A DNA stretch of 64,000 bases from Vibrio algivorus (GTDB taxonomy: Bacteria; Pseudomonadota; Gammaproteobacteria; Enterobacterales; Vibrionaceae): NCBI RefSeq assembly GCF_002218005.2, contig NZ_AP018678.1:1178001-1242000 (forward strand), written 5' to 3'. Every line of letters starts with the position of its first letter. The first letter of the stretch is position 1. Both the position numbers and the translations under genes were made by a program. Below the pieces are notes generated by a model that made no database searches, had not been told where the DNA came from, and worked only from the letters and a program-made list of their open reading frames with translations. Shown in pieces: positions 17,817 to 27,656 of the stretch.

Positions 17817-19217
17817 TTAGAAGTTTGCGCTACGCGGAGTACGTGGGAATGGGATCACGTCACGAACATTGCCCATACCGGTTACGTAAGAAACAAGACG
17901 CTCAAAACCAAGACCGAAACCAGCGTGTGGTACAGTACCGTAGCGACGTAGATCGCGATACCAAGACATGTGCTCAGGGTCGATATTCATTGCAATCATA
18001 CGTTGATCAAGTACATCTAAACGTTCTTCACGTTGTGCACCACCAATGATTTCACCAATACCAGGTGCAAGTACATCCATTGCTGCAACGGTTTTACCAT
18101 CGTCGTTTAAACGCATGTAGAAAGCTTTGATGTCTTTCGGATAGTTCTTAACGATGACTGGTGCGTTGAAGTGTTCTTCAGCAAGGAAACGCTCATGCTC
18201 AGAAGACATGTCGATACCCCACTCAACAGGGAATTCGAACTCACGACCAGAATCTAGCAAGATTTGAATTGCATCAGTGTAATCCACTTGTGCAAAGTCA
18301 GACTCAACAAATTTTTCAAGGCGAGTGATGGCTTCCTTATCGATACGTGAAGCAAAGAACTCAAGGTCATCACGACGCTCAGCAAGTACTGCTTTGAATA
18401 CGTATTTCAGCATATCTTCAGCAAGTTTTGCTACATCATCTAAATCAGCAAAAGCGACTTCAGGCTCAACCATCCAGAACTCCGCTAAGTGGCGACTAGT
18501 GTTTGAGTTTTCAGCACGGAAAGTTGGACCAAATGTATAAACTTTGCTTAAAGCACATGCATAAGCTTCGGCATTTAATTGGCCAGAAACCGTTAGGAAT
18601 GTTTCTTTACCGAAGAAATCTTCGTTGAAATCGACATCACCTTTGTCTGTACGAGGTAGGTTTTCCATATCTAGTGTAGAGACACGGAACATTTCGCCTG
18701 CACCTTCTGCATCAGAAGCCGTGATGAGTGGAGCTGAAGTCCAAAAGAAGCCTTGCTCATGGTAGAAACGGTGGATAGCTTGAGATAAGCAGTTACGTAC
18801 ACGAGCCACTGCGCCAATTACGTTGGTACGTGGGCGAAGGTGTGCTACTTCACGCAAGTATTCAATTGAATGGCGAGTTTTAGCCATTGGGTAAGTGTCA
18901 GCATCTTCAACCCAACCAACCACTTTTACTGCGGTTGCTGCTAGTTCAAAATCTTGACCTTTAGCTGGAGATTCAACGATTTTACCAGTCACTTCAACAG
19001 AACAGCCCGTTGTTAGTTTTAGGACTTCATCGTTGTAATTATTTAACTCATTAGGGACCACGGCCTGAATCGGGTCGAAACAAGAGCCGTCATAAATGGC
19101 AAGGAAAGAGATTCCAGCTTTGGAATCACGACGTGTACGGATCCAACCACGAACAGTGATTTCACTGTCTACGGCTAATTTACCGCTTAGTACGTCTGTT
19201 ACAGGCGCGTAAGTCAT
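17817..19217 (-). CDS. asnS: Asparaginyl-tRNA synthetase
   Basis: Class II aminoacyl-tRNA synthetase that charges tRNA-Asn with asparagine in the cytosol. The N-terminal OB-fold anticodon-binding domain contains TVRGWIRTRRDSKAGISFLA. The catalytic core shows motif 2 around FRAENSNTSRHLAEFWMVEPE and motif 3 near the C-terminus as GFGLGFERLV. With start at 19217 (MTYAPVTDVL) the protein is 466 residues, the same as E. coli AsnS. GGAG precedes this ATG, while the in-frame ATG at 19229 is part of that signal. The protein ends PFPRTPRSANF, as in relatives. A strong terminator follows. Confidence 0.98.
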   Translation of the reverse strand: MTYAPVTDVLSGKLAVDSEITVRGWIRTRRDSKAGISFLAIYDGSCFDPIQAVVPNELNNYNDEVLKLTTGCSVEVTGKIVESPAKGQDFELAATAVKVVGWVEDADTYPMAKTRHSIEYLREVAHLRPRTNVIGAVARVRNCLSQAIHRFYHEQGFFWTSAPLITASDAEGAGEMFRVSTLDMENLPRTDKGDVDFNEDFFGKETFLTVSGQLNAEAYACALSKVYTFGPTFRAENSNTSRHLAEFWMVEPEVAFADLDDVAKLAEDMLKYVFKAVLAERRDDLEFFASRIDKEAITRLEKFVESDFAQVDYTDAIQILLDSGREFEFPVEWGIDMSSEHERFLAEEHFNAPVIVKNYPKDIKAFYMRLNDDGKTVAAMDVLAPGIGEIIGGAQREERLDVLDQRMIAMNIDPEHMSWYRDLRRYGTVPHAGFGLGFERLVSYVTGMGNVRDVIPFPRTPRSANF

Positions 19218-19496
19218 TTTTTTCTCCATTAAAACACTGCAAAAAAGGGCAGTGCAAACTAATAATTTAGGTGTAATAGGCTATCAATTAAGCGCGATAG
19301 AAAATTATTACAAGTATTCGACATATTACTCAACACAGGTTTGGCATCAACCTTTATTGTGCAATTATTTCTATTTTTAGCGCTTTAGTTCTAAATTGAG
19401 GTGATAATAGCCAAAATTATGCGTAAAAAAATAAGCTATATCGGTTTTAGTCGCGCTACAATGATGTGATTAGATGAGAATAATTAAGGGGGATTG

Positions 19497-20105
19497 GTGA
19501 ACTTTCGACTGTTATGTACCAGCATTTTAGCAACAAGTTTTTTAGCAGGTTGTTCTACAATTGGCGGAAATCGCACTTCGGTGAAATCGGCTCAAGATGT
19601 CAATGATCATATGACGTTTAAGCAAGATCCTATTACTCGTAGTATGGACTTACAAACCGATTCCTACTGGGCTAAATGTGAATCGGAATGGGATGGCTTA
19701 GGATATCGATACCGTACTTCAGTCTATGCCAGTGGTAATCAGCAGACGCAACTTTATGTTCGCTTAAAATCTTCTCAAGGTGCTTATGGTATTGAGAAAG
19801 CATTTGATGACAATGGTGAGGATTATCCATTAGAGATTTATAAGCCAGAAAATAAATCAGATTCTGTAGTATATGAAAATTTTGCTTTAAATATCTCCCC
19901 TGAACAATTAAAAGCTGCTAGTAAAGCTCCTGTGGTAATGCATTTAAAAGGAAAACAGCACGATTGTACCTTTACGGTTGAACAGCCTGTTAGTTATGCA
20001 TTTTCTTTAAACCTAGACGAATTAATGAAACAAGTGGATGAGGCTAAAGCGAAAGAAGTTGCAGTCGAAGTTCAACAAGATGAGAATAAGAGTAATGACA
20101 ATTAA
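19497..20105 (+). CDS. Predicted outer-membrane or periplasmic lipoprotein of unknown function
   Basis: About 202 residues beginning with a lipoprotein signal: basic NFRLLCTSILATSF then lipobox LAGC, cysteine near residue 19. The mature part has no family I recognise, and the C-terminal 25 residues are rich in Glu, Lys and Gln. I chose the GTG at 19497, which follows AAGGGGGATT; a TTG at 19494 is too close to that signal. The stop overlaps the RidA gene start by 11 bases, so the two are translationally coupled. Function unknown. Confidence 0.78.
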   Translation: MNFRLLCTSILATSFLAGCSTIGGNRTSVKSAQDVNDHMTFKQDPITRSMDLQTDSYWAKCESEWDGLGYRYRTSVYASGNQQTQLYVRLKSSQGAYGIEKAFDDNGEDYPLEIYKPENKSDSVVYENFALNISPEQLKAASKAPVVMHLKGKQHDCTFTVEQPVSYAFSLNLDELMKQVDEAKAKEVAVEVQQDENKSNDN

Positions 20106-20445
20106 AAGAGTGAACCCCTGCGCACGTTGGTCTGATGTGACGGTTTATAATGGCATTGCCCATTTTGTCGAAGTCGCTGAAAGTGATACCAAAGCGGATA
20201 TTCGTGGGCAAGCCCAGCAAATATTTGCACAAGCAGAAGAAATGCTGGCAAGTGTGAATAGTGATAAATCGAAAATCTTATCCTGCACCATTTATTTAAC
20301 CGATTTTGCAAACTTTGATACTTTTAACGAAGAGTGGGAAACATGGCTACCTGAAGGCGGTGCACCAAGTCGAGCATGCGTAAAAGCAGAATTAGCTAAT
20401 CCAGAATTATTGGTTGAAATAGCATTTGTTGCGGCAGCGGAGTAA
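20095..20445 (+). CDS. RidA-family protein (enamine/imine deaminase type)
   Basis: 116-residue member of the YjgF/YER057c/UK114 (RidA) family, trimeric cytosolic proteins that hydrolyse reactive enamines/imines from PLP enzymes such as serine/threonine dehydratases. Family core: VTVYNGIAHFVEVAE, LSCTIYLTDFANFDTFNEEW, and near the C-terminus GGAPSRACVKAELANPELLVEIAFVAA, which includes the conserved arginine. ATG at 20095 has a weak AAGAG upstream and lies inside the end of the lipoprotein gene; longer in-frame starts would overlap that gene further. The serine dehydratase gene converges from the other side, a fitting but not proven link. Confidence 0.88.
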   Translation: MTIKRVNPCARWSDVTVYNGIAHFVEVAESDTKADIRGQAQQIFAQAEEMLASVNSDKSKILSCTIYLTDFANFDTFNEEWETWLPEGGAPSRACVKAELANPELLVEIAFVAAAE

Positions 20446-20490
20446 AGTTCCTAGCTCCTATGGGGATAATCGGCAGCCCAAAAATGAATA

Positions 20491-20528
20491 AGGCGCGTAA
20501 AGAATATACTTCACGCGCCGTATTTTTC
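20491..20528. terminator. Rho-independent terminator between ridA-type gene and sdaA
   Basis: GGCGCGT (20492-20498) and ACGCGCC (20513-20519) with TATTTTTCC after it. It clearly ends the plus-strand transcript and may also serve the minus-strand sdaA transcript. Confidence 0.8.
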
Positions 20529-20555
20529 CTAGAAACTAGGGACTAGCAACTCAAA

Positions 20556-21917
20556 TCAACAAATGACTTTAACCGCTAAGCCACCTTGTGAGGTTTCACG
20601 ATACTTAGCATTCATATCTTTACCGGTTTCTAGCATGGTTTCGATAACTTTATCTAAAGATACACGAGGCTCAGAAGAACGACGTAGCGCCATACGAGTC
20701 GAGTTGATGGCTTTCACCGCAGCAATGCCATTACGCTCGATGCAAGGTACTTGTACTTGTCCTGCGACAGGGTCACAAGTTAAACCTAGGTTATGTTCCA
20801 TGCCAATTTCCGCCGCCATACACACTTGCTCTGGGCTACCACCTAGTAACTCAGCAAGGCCAGCTGCTGCCATTGAACATGCTACACCAACTTCACCTTG
20901 ACAACCTACTTCAGCACCAGAAATAGAAGCATTTTGTTTATACAAACCACCAATTGCGCCAGAAGCAGCGAAGTAGCGAATATAGTCTTTTTCGGTGACT
21001 GGTTGAATGAATTTATCGTAGTAGGCGAGTACCGCTGGAATAATGCCGCATGCACCATTGGTTGGCGCAGTGACTACCCGACCACCCGCAGCATTTTCTT
21101 CATTGACTGCAAAGGCATACATATTTACCCAATCGATCACAGCCATAGGATCGGTGGAGGTGTTAGATGATGTCATTAACTGCTGGCGCAATGCTGAAGC
21201 TCGACGAGGAACGCGCAATGGACCAGGCAAAATACCTTCAGTACTCATGCCTTTCTCCATACATTCACGCATGGTTTTCCAAATGTTAGCGAAATAGGTA
21301 CACACTTCTTCTTGAGAGTATTGAGCACTTTCGTTTTTCATCACTAATGTGCTGATCGACAAACCATGTTCTTTACACAGAGTCACTAGCTCAGTTGCAG
21401 AGTTAAACTCGTAAGGCACTTGGTAGGTCGATTCAATTTTCTTACCAAAGTTTTCTTCATCAACAATAAAACCACCACCGATAGAGTAGTAAGTCTTAGT
21501 GTAAACCACTTCATCGCCAATCCAAGCGTGCAAAGTCATGCCATTTTCATGTAATGAAAGATTGGTCTTTTTGAAGTTCATGCCACCGTCTTTTGGAAAA
21601 TCAACAGTGTGGCTGTCCATGTCAACCGGTAAGCGTTCTGTTTGTTCAACACGAGCGATGAAGCTCGGGATGGAGTCAATATCTACGTGTTCTGGCGTGT
21701 TACCTGCCAGACCCATAATGATGGCGATATCAGTATGGTGACCTTTCCCTGTCAGTGATAATGAACCGTAAACATCGACAGTAATTTTTGTAATATCACG
21801 AAGTTTACCTTGCTCTGTAAGATCATCGATAAACTGTTTACCGGCTTTCATAGGACCAACCGTGTGAGAACTGGATGGACCAACACCAATTTTGTAGATA
21901 TCAAAAACACTGATCAT
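20556..21917 (-). CDS. sdaA: L-serine ammonia-lyase, iron-sulfur type
   Basis: Converts L-serine to pyruvate and ammonia using a [4Fe-4S] cluster. The 453-residue single-chain form combines the beta and alpha domains. It begins MISVFDIYKIGVGPSSSHTVGPMKAG, the family's substrate-binding serine/histidine region, and has cluster cysteines in TNGACGIIPA, GLTCDPVAG and QVPCIERN. It lies downstream of the serine permease sdaC with 148 bases between, as in the E. coli sdaCB operon, while its neighbours pabB and nudL match the sdaA locus; SdaA and SdaB names cannot be separated by sequence alone here. Confidence 0.95.
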   Translation of the reverse strand: MISVFDIYKIGVGPSSSHTVGPMKAGKQFIDDLTEQGKLRDITKITVDVYGSLSLTGKGHHTDIAIIMGLAGNTPEHVDIDSIPSFIARVEQTERLPVDMDSHTVDFPKDGGMNFKKTNLSLHENGMTLHAWIGDEVVYTKTYYSIGGGFIVDEENFGKKIESTYQVPYEFNSATELVTLCKEHGLSISTLVMKNESAQYSQEEVCTYFANIWKTMRECMEKGMSTEGILPGPLRVPRRASALRQQLMTSSNTSTDPMAVIDWVNMYAFAVNEENAAGGRVVTAPTNGACGIIPAVLAYYDKFIQPVTEKDYIRYFAASGAIGGLYKQNASISGAEVGCQGEVGVACSMAAAGLAELLGGSPEQVCMAAEIGMEHNLGLTCDPVAGQVQVPCIERNGIAAVKAINSTRMALRRSSEPRVSLDKVIETMLETGKDMNAKYRETSQGGLAVKVIC

Positions 21918-22065
21918 GTTATTACCTCTGATAAGCCCCTTAGGATTAAGAGGCTTTAAGTTTTCTATTGCTGTTTATGTAGAGTAGCGTTGTTATTTTA
22001 TTTTTGAAACTTTGTATTGATTAGCTAAATTATAGCCTAGTTTGCTATATCTCTAGCACCATAGC

Positions 22066-23325
22066 TCAAAAGGAGCCGTAGATTACAGAAGTAATCGCTG
22101 CAACACCACAAATAGCTGTAAAGATTTGTGCGAAAGTTGAGGTTTTGAACTTAGCCATTGCTGGCACTTTACGCATTGCATAAATCGGCATAATAAAGAG
22201 GATTGCTGCAATCATTGGTGCGCCCATAGATTCAATCATACCTAAGATGCTTGGGTTGATGATCGAAATGACCCATGTGGTTAATACAATGAAGAGTAGT
22301 GAAATTTTGTTAGCCCTTGTTTCAGAGGCTTTTGAACGAGATTTCACTAAACCAACTAAGCCTTCATGTGCACCAAGGAAGTGACCAAAGTAGCTTGAAG
22401 TAATAGCAGCAAATGCCACGATAGGGCCTAGGTAAGAAATCATTGGCGAAGAGTGAATATTGGCTAAATAAGACAATACACTGATGTTTTGTGCTTGCGC
22501 TTCACCTAGTTGCTCTGGTGTTAAAGAAAGCACAACTGAGAATACAAAAAACATCACGAATGCCATTAACATGGTTGCCGCGCCACCAGTGATCATATCG
22601 GTTTTTTTCACCGCATTTTCACCATAAACACGACGTTGTTCTTTAGCAAACTGGCTGATAATAGGGCTATGGTTGAATGAGAACACGATAATTGGAATAG
22701 CTAACCAAATGATTTTTGGCATTTCAGCCCAGTTTGGCGTGACTTCAGCCATTGAAGTATTCCATTCTGGAATAAGAAAAATAGATAGTGCTAATAAGAT
22801 AAATACAAGAGGGTAAACCATCAATGATGTCACTTTTAGCATTAACTCTTTACCAAAGATAACTCCACAAGTCATCAAACTAATTAAAGCGCCTGAAAGC
22901 AACCAACGAGGAATAGATTCAAAACCAAGTTGGTTTACTAAGAAAGAGTCAACCGTATTGGTAATGCCTACACCATAAATAAGTACAATTGGGTAGATTG
23001 CAAAGAAATAAGCAAAAGTAATGATGGTGGCGCCGGTTTTACCGAAATGCTCTTCTACGGTATCAGTAATATCTGCATTTGGATTTTTAGCGGATAAAAC
23101 GAAACGGGCTAAACCTTTGTGAGCAAGCCAAATCATTGGCATGGCAATTAAAGCTAGAATAACCAATGGCCAAAAGCCACCAGCACCAGCTTTAATTGGT
23201 AGAAATAAAACACCAGCACCAACAGCAGTGCCAAATAAAGATAGTACCCAAGAAAAATCTTGGTAAGTCCATTTAGTCGAAGTTGGAGCATTTTCGACTG
23301 CAGCATTAATGGTTTTTGTATTCAT
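22066..23325 (-). CDS. sdaC: Serine/threonine transporter (HAAAP family, SdaC-like)
   Basis: Inner membrane proton symporter of about 419 residues and 11 helices. The opening WVLSLFGTAVGAGVLFLPIKAGAGGFWPL and KGLARFVLSAKNPNADITDTVEEHFG match SdaC closely. The start is placed at 23325 (MNTKTINAAVEN) where an AAGAGAA signal precedes; the frame is open a further 26 codons to 23403 but those residues do not look like the family. It supplies serine to SdaA encoded just downstream. The 298-base stretch 23326-23623 upstream has no gene, only a hairpin at 23541-23572. Confidence 0.93.
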   Translation of the reverse strand: MNTKTINAAVENAPTSTKWTYQDFSWVLSLFGTAVGAGVLFLPIKAGAGGFWPLVILALIAMPMIWLAHKGLARFVLSAKNPNADITDTVEEHFGKTGATIITFAYFFAIYPIVLIYGVGITNTVDSFLVNQLGFESIPRWLLSGALISLMTCGVIFGKELMLKVTSLMVYPLVFILLALSIFLIPEWNTSMAEVTPNWAEMPKIIWLAIPIIVFSFNHSPIISQFAKEQRRVYGENAVKKTDMITGGAATMLMAFVMFFVFSVVLSLTPEQLGEAQAQNISVLSYLANIHSSPMISYLGPIVAFAAITSSYFGHFLGAHEGLVGLVKSRSKASETRANKISLLFIVLTTWVISIINPSILGMIESMGAPMIAAILFIMPIYAMRKVPAMAKFKTSTFAQIFTAICGVAAITSVIYGSF

Positions 23326-23540
23326 GTTTAATTCTCTTAAAAGTTGGGAACAGGAAGAATTGGCGTGGATTATGCTGATTTGGAGGGATAAAAATAGGAT
23401 CAATATCAGTTTATGTGCCGAATAAATTGCAAATGTTTCATAACATGCGCTGTGTCACGAAAAAACCACGCTTCAGATTAAATAAACTTATCCGAAATAT
23501 TCGAAATTCTTATGTGAAATCGGGGTTTGTTTAAATGATG

Positions 23541-23572
23541 AGCAGAAGGTAAGTCAAACGACTTATCTGCCA
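23541..23572. other. Hairpin upstream of sdaC
   Basis: GCAGAAGGTAAGTC and GACTTATCTGCC form an imperfect stem with an AAAC loop between nudL and sdaC. On the minus strand it lies 52 bases past the nudL stop and could be a terminator, but no T-run follows. Confidence 0.35.
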
Positions 23573-23623
23573 AGAGGGAAATACTAAAATTAATTCACTT
23601 GTAAAAATAAGGGGAATAGCCAA

Positions 23624-24307
23624 CTAAACTGATAAAGGTAGAACCTCTTGCGGTTGAATAGTTGGATTCGAAGTGACTTGATTATCAGTCGATGATTGTG
23701 AAGAGCTTGGTAGATCTTTGATAGAAAGTTGGGATTGCAAAGCTTGGATGATTTGTGCTGTTACTCCCCATATAAAATGTGTTTGGTAATTGATGGCAAA
23801 GATACGATGTGTCGTGCCTTTAATTTGCATTTTTTTACTGTAAAGGTTATCGGAATTAAATAAGTAATTGGCCGGTACTTCAAAGATATAATCGACTTCA
23901 TTTTTATCAATTGTACTTTGATAGCCATCTTCAACAAAGGCAATGAAAGGAGTGACACTAAATCGACTAATAGTCGTGAGTTCAGGTAATTGGCCAAAAA
24001 TGTTTACTTGGTTAGGATGTAAACCAATTTCTTCGTGTGCTTCTCTGATTGCGGTATCGGCTAACGAATGATCAAAAAATTCGAATTTACCGCCGGGGAA
24101 ACTAATCTGCCCCGGATGGTTTTTTAAATGGGAAGCACGTTTAGTCAGTATGACGGATAGACCATTAGGACGATCGACACAAGGAATTAAAACCGCCGCT
24201 TTTCTTAACTTTTCAGGATCTAAGTGAGCCACACGTAATAAGCTCTCAGGCTGATATCTAACAGGAATATTTAATGAAAACTGACGCAATAATTCTTCTT
24301 TTTTCAT
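23624..24307 (-). CDS. nudL: CoA pyrophosphatase, Nudix family
   Basis: Nudix hydrolase of about 227 residues likely cleaving coenzyme A or its derivatives. The UPF0035 signature TKRASHLKNHPGQISFPGGK leads into a Nudix box GGKFEFFDHSLADTAIREAHEEIGL, given in two overlapping parts at about residues 76-100; the catalytic REAHEE glutamates are intact. Start at 24307 has AGGA seven bases upstream; ATG at 24313 sits against it. Gene order pabB-nudL-sda is the same as in E. coli. The C-terminal 25 residues are Ser/Gln/Thr rich and appear disordered. Confidence 0.92.
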   Translation of the reverse strand: MKKEELLRQFSLNIPVRYQPESLLRVAHLDPEKLRKAAVLIPCVDRPNGLSVILTKRASHLKNHPGQISFPGGKFEFFDHSLADTAIREAHEEIGLHPNQVNIFGQLPELTTISRFSVTPFIAFVEDGYQSTIDKNEVDYIFEVPANYLFNSDNLYSKKMQIKGTTHRIFAINYQTHFIWGVTAQIIQALQSQLSIKDLPSSSQSSTDNQVTSNPTIQPQEVLPLSV

Positions 24308-24337
24308 AAACATTCCTTTTCATCTATTTGGCTGTAT

Positions 24338-25759
24338 TTATAGATTCGATAATGTAGGCAAAATTCTGCTGACTTTATCTAGTGTTTCTTGGTATTCCGA
24401 CTCAGCTTCGCTATCGGCAACAATACCACCGCCAGCCCAAGCATAAAGGTGCTGTTGATAGGCAACTAAGGTTCTAATGGTGATATTGGTATCCATGCGC
24501 CCACAACGGCTAAGATAACCAATACTTCCACAATAAGCATTACGACGGTGAGGTTCTAATTCTTCAATGATCTCCATTGCGCGAATTTTTGGCGCACCGG
24601 TAATAGAGCCCCCAGGAAAACATGCTCGGAGTAAATCATTACCGCATTGATCTTTATCGAGTATAGCACGGATAGTACTTACCAAATGGTGTACGGCTGG
24701 GAAGCTTTCAATCGCAAATAGTTCTGGTACGGTGACCGAGCCGGGTTTGGCGACACGACCAATATCATTGCGTAATAGATCGACAATCATCAAGTTTTCA
24801 GCTTGATCTTTCTCGGCATTCTTAAGTTGTTCGGCTAGTTGGTTGTCTTGTTCTACCTCTTTTGAACGTGGGCGAGTACCTTTGATTGGCTTAGTTTCAA
24901 TTAGGTTTTGATTCAATTCTAAGAAACGTTCAGGTGAAATACTGATTAACGTTGTTTCATCAGTGCGGATAAAAGCAGAAAAAGGTGCGTGATTAGATTC
25001 TTCTAATGCTTGGTAAGCTAACCACTCGGAGCCTTGATATTGAGCACTAAATCTCTGTGCAAGGTTTATTTGATAGCAATCTCCCGAGCGCAGGTATTCC
25101 TGAATAGCGTTGAATTTTTCAATATATGACGATTTGGTCATGTTCGATTGCCAGTCAGATGTTAATGAAAACGCCTTGTTAGGTAGGTTTTGCTGCGATT
25201 CTAACCAAGCTTGATGCTGATCGATATTCTGTCCAACGAAATAAGCCTGTTTTAAGTGATGATCAATGATAAATGCCCACTCATATAGACCAATAGCCAT
25301 ATCCGCGGTTGGAATGTCGTGATCTGCTAAAGAGGGTATTTGTTCGATACGACGGCCTAGATCATAACCAAAATAGCCTAAAGCACCGCCAATGAAAGGA
25401 ACATCATCGATGCTTGGTTGTGCCGGCAGTAATTGTTGTTGGTAGTGAGCAAGTAGTGTGAATGGGTCATCTTTAGATTGTTGTGTTTGCCACTCGCTAG
25501 TATCCGTCTTTTGATAAATACTCGTGATGCTGCCATGAGTGAGCAACTTAGCAATAGGGTTGGCTACTAAAATATCGTAGCGATTATTAGGATGGCCATC
25601 TGCAGCTGAGCGTAAAAGCATTACCCAAGGTAAGTGTTCGATGGTTGCAAAATAATGCTTAGCTAAAGACTCCGAATAAGGAATATGTTTAATCTTTATA
25701 CGGTCTTGGTGTGTACTTGAGTTGTTTTCGGTCATATTGGAATTATTTTGCTTTTTCAT
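24338..25759 (-). CDS. pabB: Aminodeoxychorismate synthase component I
   Basis: Combines chorismate with glutamine-derived ammonia to make 4-amino-4-deoxychorismate for p-aminobenzoate and folate synthesis. The 473-residue chain has an N-terminal Anth_synt_I_N domain and a C-terminal chorismate-binding domain with ETKPIKGTRPRSKEV (the PIKGT nucleophile lysine of PabB) and CFPGGSITGAPKIRAMEIIEE. Residues 1-20 are polar and unlike the fold, so a start at ATG 25735 is possible. It is the first gene of a strand that continues with nudL 30 bases on. FolE, the entry enzyme of the pterin branch, is at the far end of the window. Confidence 0.95.
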   Translation of the reverse strand: MKKQNNSNMTENNSSTHQDRIKIKHIPYSESLAKHYFATIEHLPWVMLLRSAADGHPNNRYDILVANPIAKLLTHGSITSIYQKTDTSEWQTQQSKDDPFTLLAHYQQQLLPAQPSIDDVPFIGGALGYFGYDLGRRIEQIPSLADHDIPTADMAIGLYEWAFIIDHHLKQAYFVGQNIDQHQAWLESQQNLPNKAFSLTSDWQSNMTKSSYIEKFNAIQEYLRSGDCYQINLAQRFSAQYQGSEWLAYQALEESNHAPFSAFIRTDETTLISISPERFLELNQNLIETKPIKGTRPRSKEVEQDNQLAEQLKNAEKDQAENLMIVDLLRNDIGRVAKPGSVTVPELFAIESFPAVHHLVSTIRAILDKDQCGNDLLRACFPGGSITGAPKIRAMEIIEELEPHRRNAYCGSIGYLSRCGRMDTNITIRTLVAYQQHLYAWAGGGIVADSEAESEYQETLDKVSRILPTLSNL

Positions 25760-25986
25760 TCTATAAAGTGTGACAAAGATTCAATCGTTACGTGGCATCG
25801 AATGCTGAGCGAGAGTATCATAATTCCAGATTAAGCAATGTATGTGAATCGGTAATTGATTGGTTTAGTTAAAATCCCGCCCAAACAAGGATTAGTTGGT
25901 TATCAAGGTGACACCGTCACTGATATAACTATCCACTATCGCCAGTCTTTATCCAATTATAATAAATGTAATGTGTAGAGGCATGT

Positions 25987-27504
25987 ATGACCGTCATTCG
26001 TAAGCAAGATGTGATCAGCAGTGTTGCTGACGCTCTCCAATATATTTCGTACTACCACCCAATGGATTTTATTCAGGCGCTTGAAAAGGCGTATTACAAA
26101 GAAGAGAGCCAAGCAGCGAAAGATGCGATTGCTCAAATCTTAATTAACTCACGTATGGCTGCTGAAGGGCACCGTCCAATTTGCCAAGATACCGGCATTG
26201 TGACCTGTTTTGTCAATATTGGTATGGATGTTCGTTGGGATGAAACGGATATGACGGTTCAACAAATGGTCGATGAAGGCATTCGTCAAGCATATACCAA
26301 CCCTGATAATCCATTACGAGCTTCGGTGCTTTCTGACCCTGCTGGAAAGCGTATCAATACTAAAGATAACACACCAGGCGTGGTACACATCAACATGGTA
26401 CCGGGTAATAAAGTTGAGATCCAAATTGCGGCAAAAGGCGGCGGCTCTGAAAATAAAACCAAAATGGTAATGCTAAACCCGTCCGATGATATTGCAGAAT
26501 GGGTAGAGAAAACGCTACCGGCGATGGGGGCGGGTTGGTGTCCACCAGGTATGCTGGGTATAGGCATTGGCGGTACTGCTGAAAAAGCCGCAGTATTGGC
26601 AAAAGAATCTTTGATGGAACATATCGATATTCATGAATTGATTGAGCGGGGTCCACAAAATGCCGAAGAAGAATTACGTTTAGACATCTTTAACCGAGTC
26701 AATAAACTCGGTATCGGCGCACAAGGCCTTGGCGGTTTAACTACTGTTGTGGATGTGAAAATTAAAACTGCGCCAACGCATGCCGCTTCTAAGCCAGTTT
26801 GTTTAATCCCAAACTGTGCGGCAACTCGTCACGTGCATTTCACACTTGATGGTTCAGGCCCAGCAGTATTAACGCCTCCAAAATTAGAGGATTGGCCTCA
26901 AATTACTTGGGAAGCAGGTGAAAATACTCGTCGAGTAAATCTAGATACGATTACTAAAGAAGATGTTCTTCAGTGGCGTACAGGTGAGACTGTGCTGCTA
27001 TCTGGTAAGATTCTAACTGGCCGTGATGCTGCGCATAAACGCATTCAAGGTATGCTACAAAGCGGAGAAGGTTTACCAGAAGGTGTCGACCTTAAAAACA
27101 AATTCATCTACTACGTAGGTCCAGTTGATGCAGTGGGTGACGAAGTAGTTGGTCCAGCAGGCCCGACAACCTCAACACGTATGGATAAATTCACCGATAT
27201 GATGCTAGAAGAAACTGGCATTATGGGGATGATCGGTAAAGCAGAGCGTGGAGCGGATACCGTTGAATCGATCAAGAAACATCAATCTGTTTACTTAATG
27301 GCAGTTGGTGGCGCGGCCTACTTGGTGGCGAAAGCGATTAAGAAAGCACGCGTGGTCGCGTTTGAAGATCTTGGCATGGAAGCAATTTATGAGTTTGAAG
27401 TTGAAGATATGCCAGTTACTGTCGCGGTCGATTCAACCGGTGCGAATGCTCACCAAATTGGCCCTGATACTTGGAAAGTAAAAATTGCTGAAATGGAAAA
27501 ATAA
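25987..27504 (+). CDS. Fumarate hydratase, class I (iron-sulfur)
   Basis: Oxygen-sensitive [4Fe-4S] fumarase interconverting fumarate and malate. The 505-residue chain has the alpha part with GHRPICQDTGIVTCFVNIG (first cluster cysteine) and AKGGGSENKTKM, the other cluster cysteines in GAGWCPPGM and VCLIPNCAATRHVHF, and the beta part with LLSGKILTGRDAAHKR and YYVGPVDAVGDEVVGPAGPTTSTRMDKF. Single-chain organisation as in FumA/FumB. It is monocistronic. The related tartrate dehydratase is split in two chains and therefore less likely. Confidence 0.94.
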   Translation: MTVIRKQDVISSVADALQYISYYHPMDFIQALEKAYYKEESQAAKDAIAQILINSRMAAEGHRPICQDTGIVTCFVNIGMDVRWDETDMTVQQMVDEGIRQAYTNPDNPLRASVLSDPAGKRINTKDNTPGVVHINMVPGNKVEIQIAAKGGGSENKTKMVMLNPSDDIAEWVEKTLPAMGAGWCPPGMLGIGIGGTAEKAAVLAKESLMEHIDIHELIERGPQNAEEELRLDIFNRVNKLGIGAQGLGGLTTVVDVKIKTAPTHAASKPVCLIPNCAATRHVHFTLDGSGPAVLTPPKLEDWPQITWEAGENTRRVNLDTITKEDVLQWRTGETVLLSGKILTGRDAAHKRIQGMLQSGEGLPEGVDLKNKFIYYVGPVDAVGDEVVGPAGPTTSTRMDKFTDMMLEETGIMGMIGKAERGADTVESIKKHQSVYLMAVGGAAYLVAKAIKKARVVAFEDLGMEAIYEFEVEDMPVTVAVDSTGANAHQIGPDTWKVKIAEMEK

Positions 27505-27656
27505 CGTCTAGGTAACGAGTTGCGTGGTGCGAGTACGCTACGCTTCGAGTTGTTTTTTGAACAAAGTTATTTCAACCTATTAGCAAAATTTTCCTGACTA
27601 ATGGCGGTAAATTGATTATAGTTTCAATATAACAGGCTGAATATTTAGGAGATTTT

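Noticed and set aside
17813..18049. Open frame antisense to the end of asnS
   Set aside because: Overlaps a highly conserved coding region in another frame and has no family resemblance.
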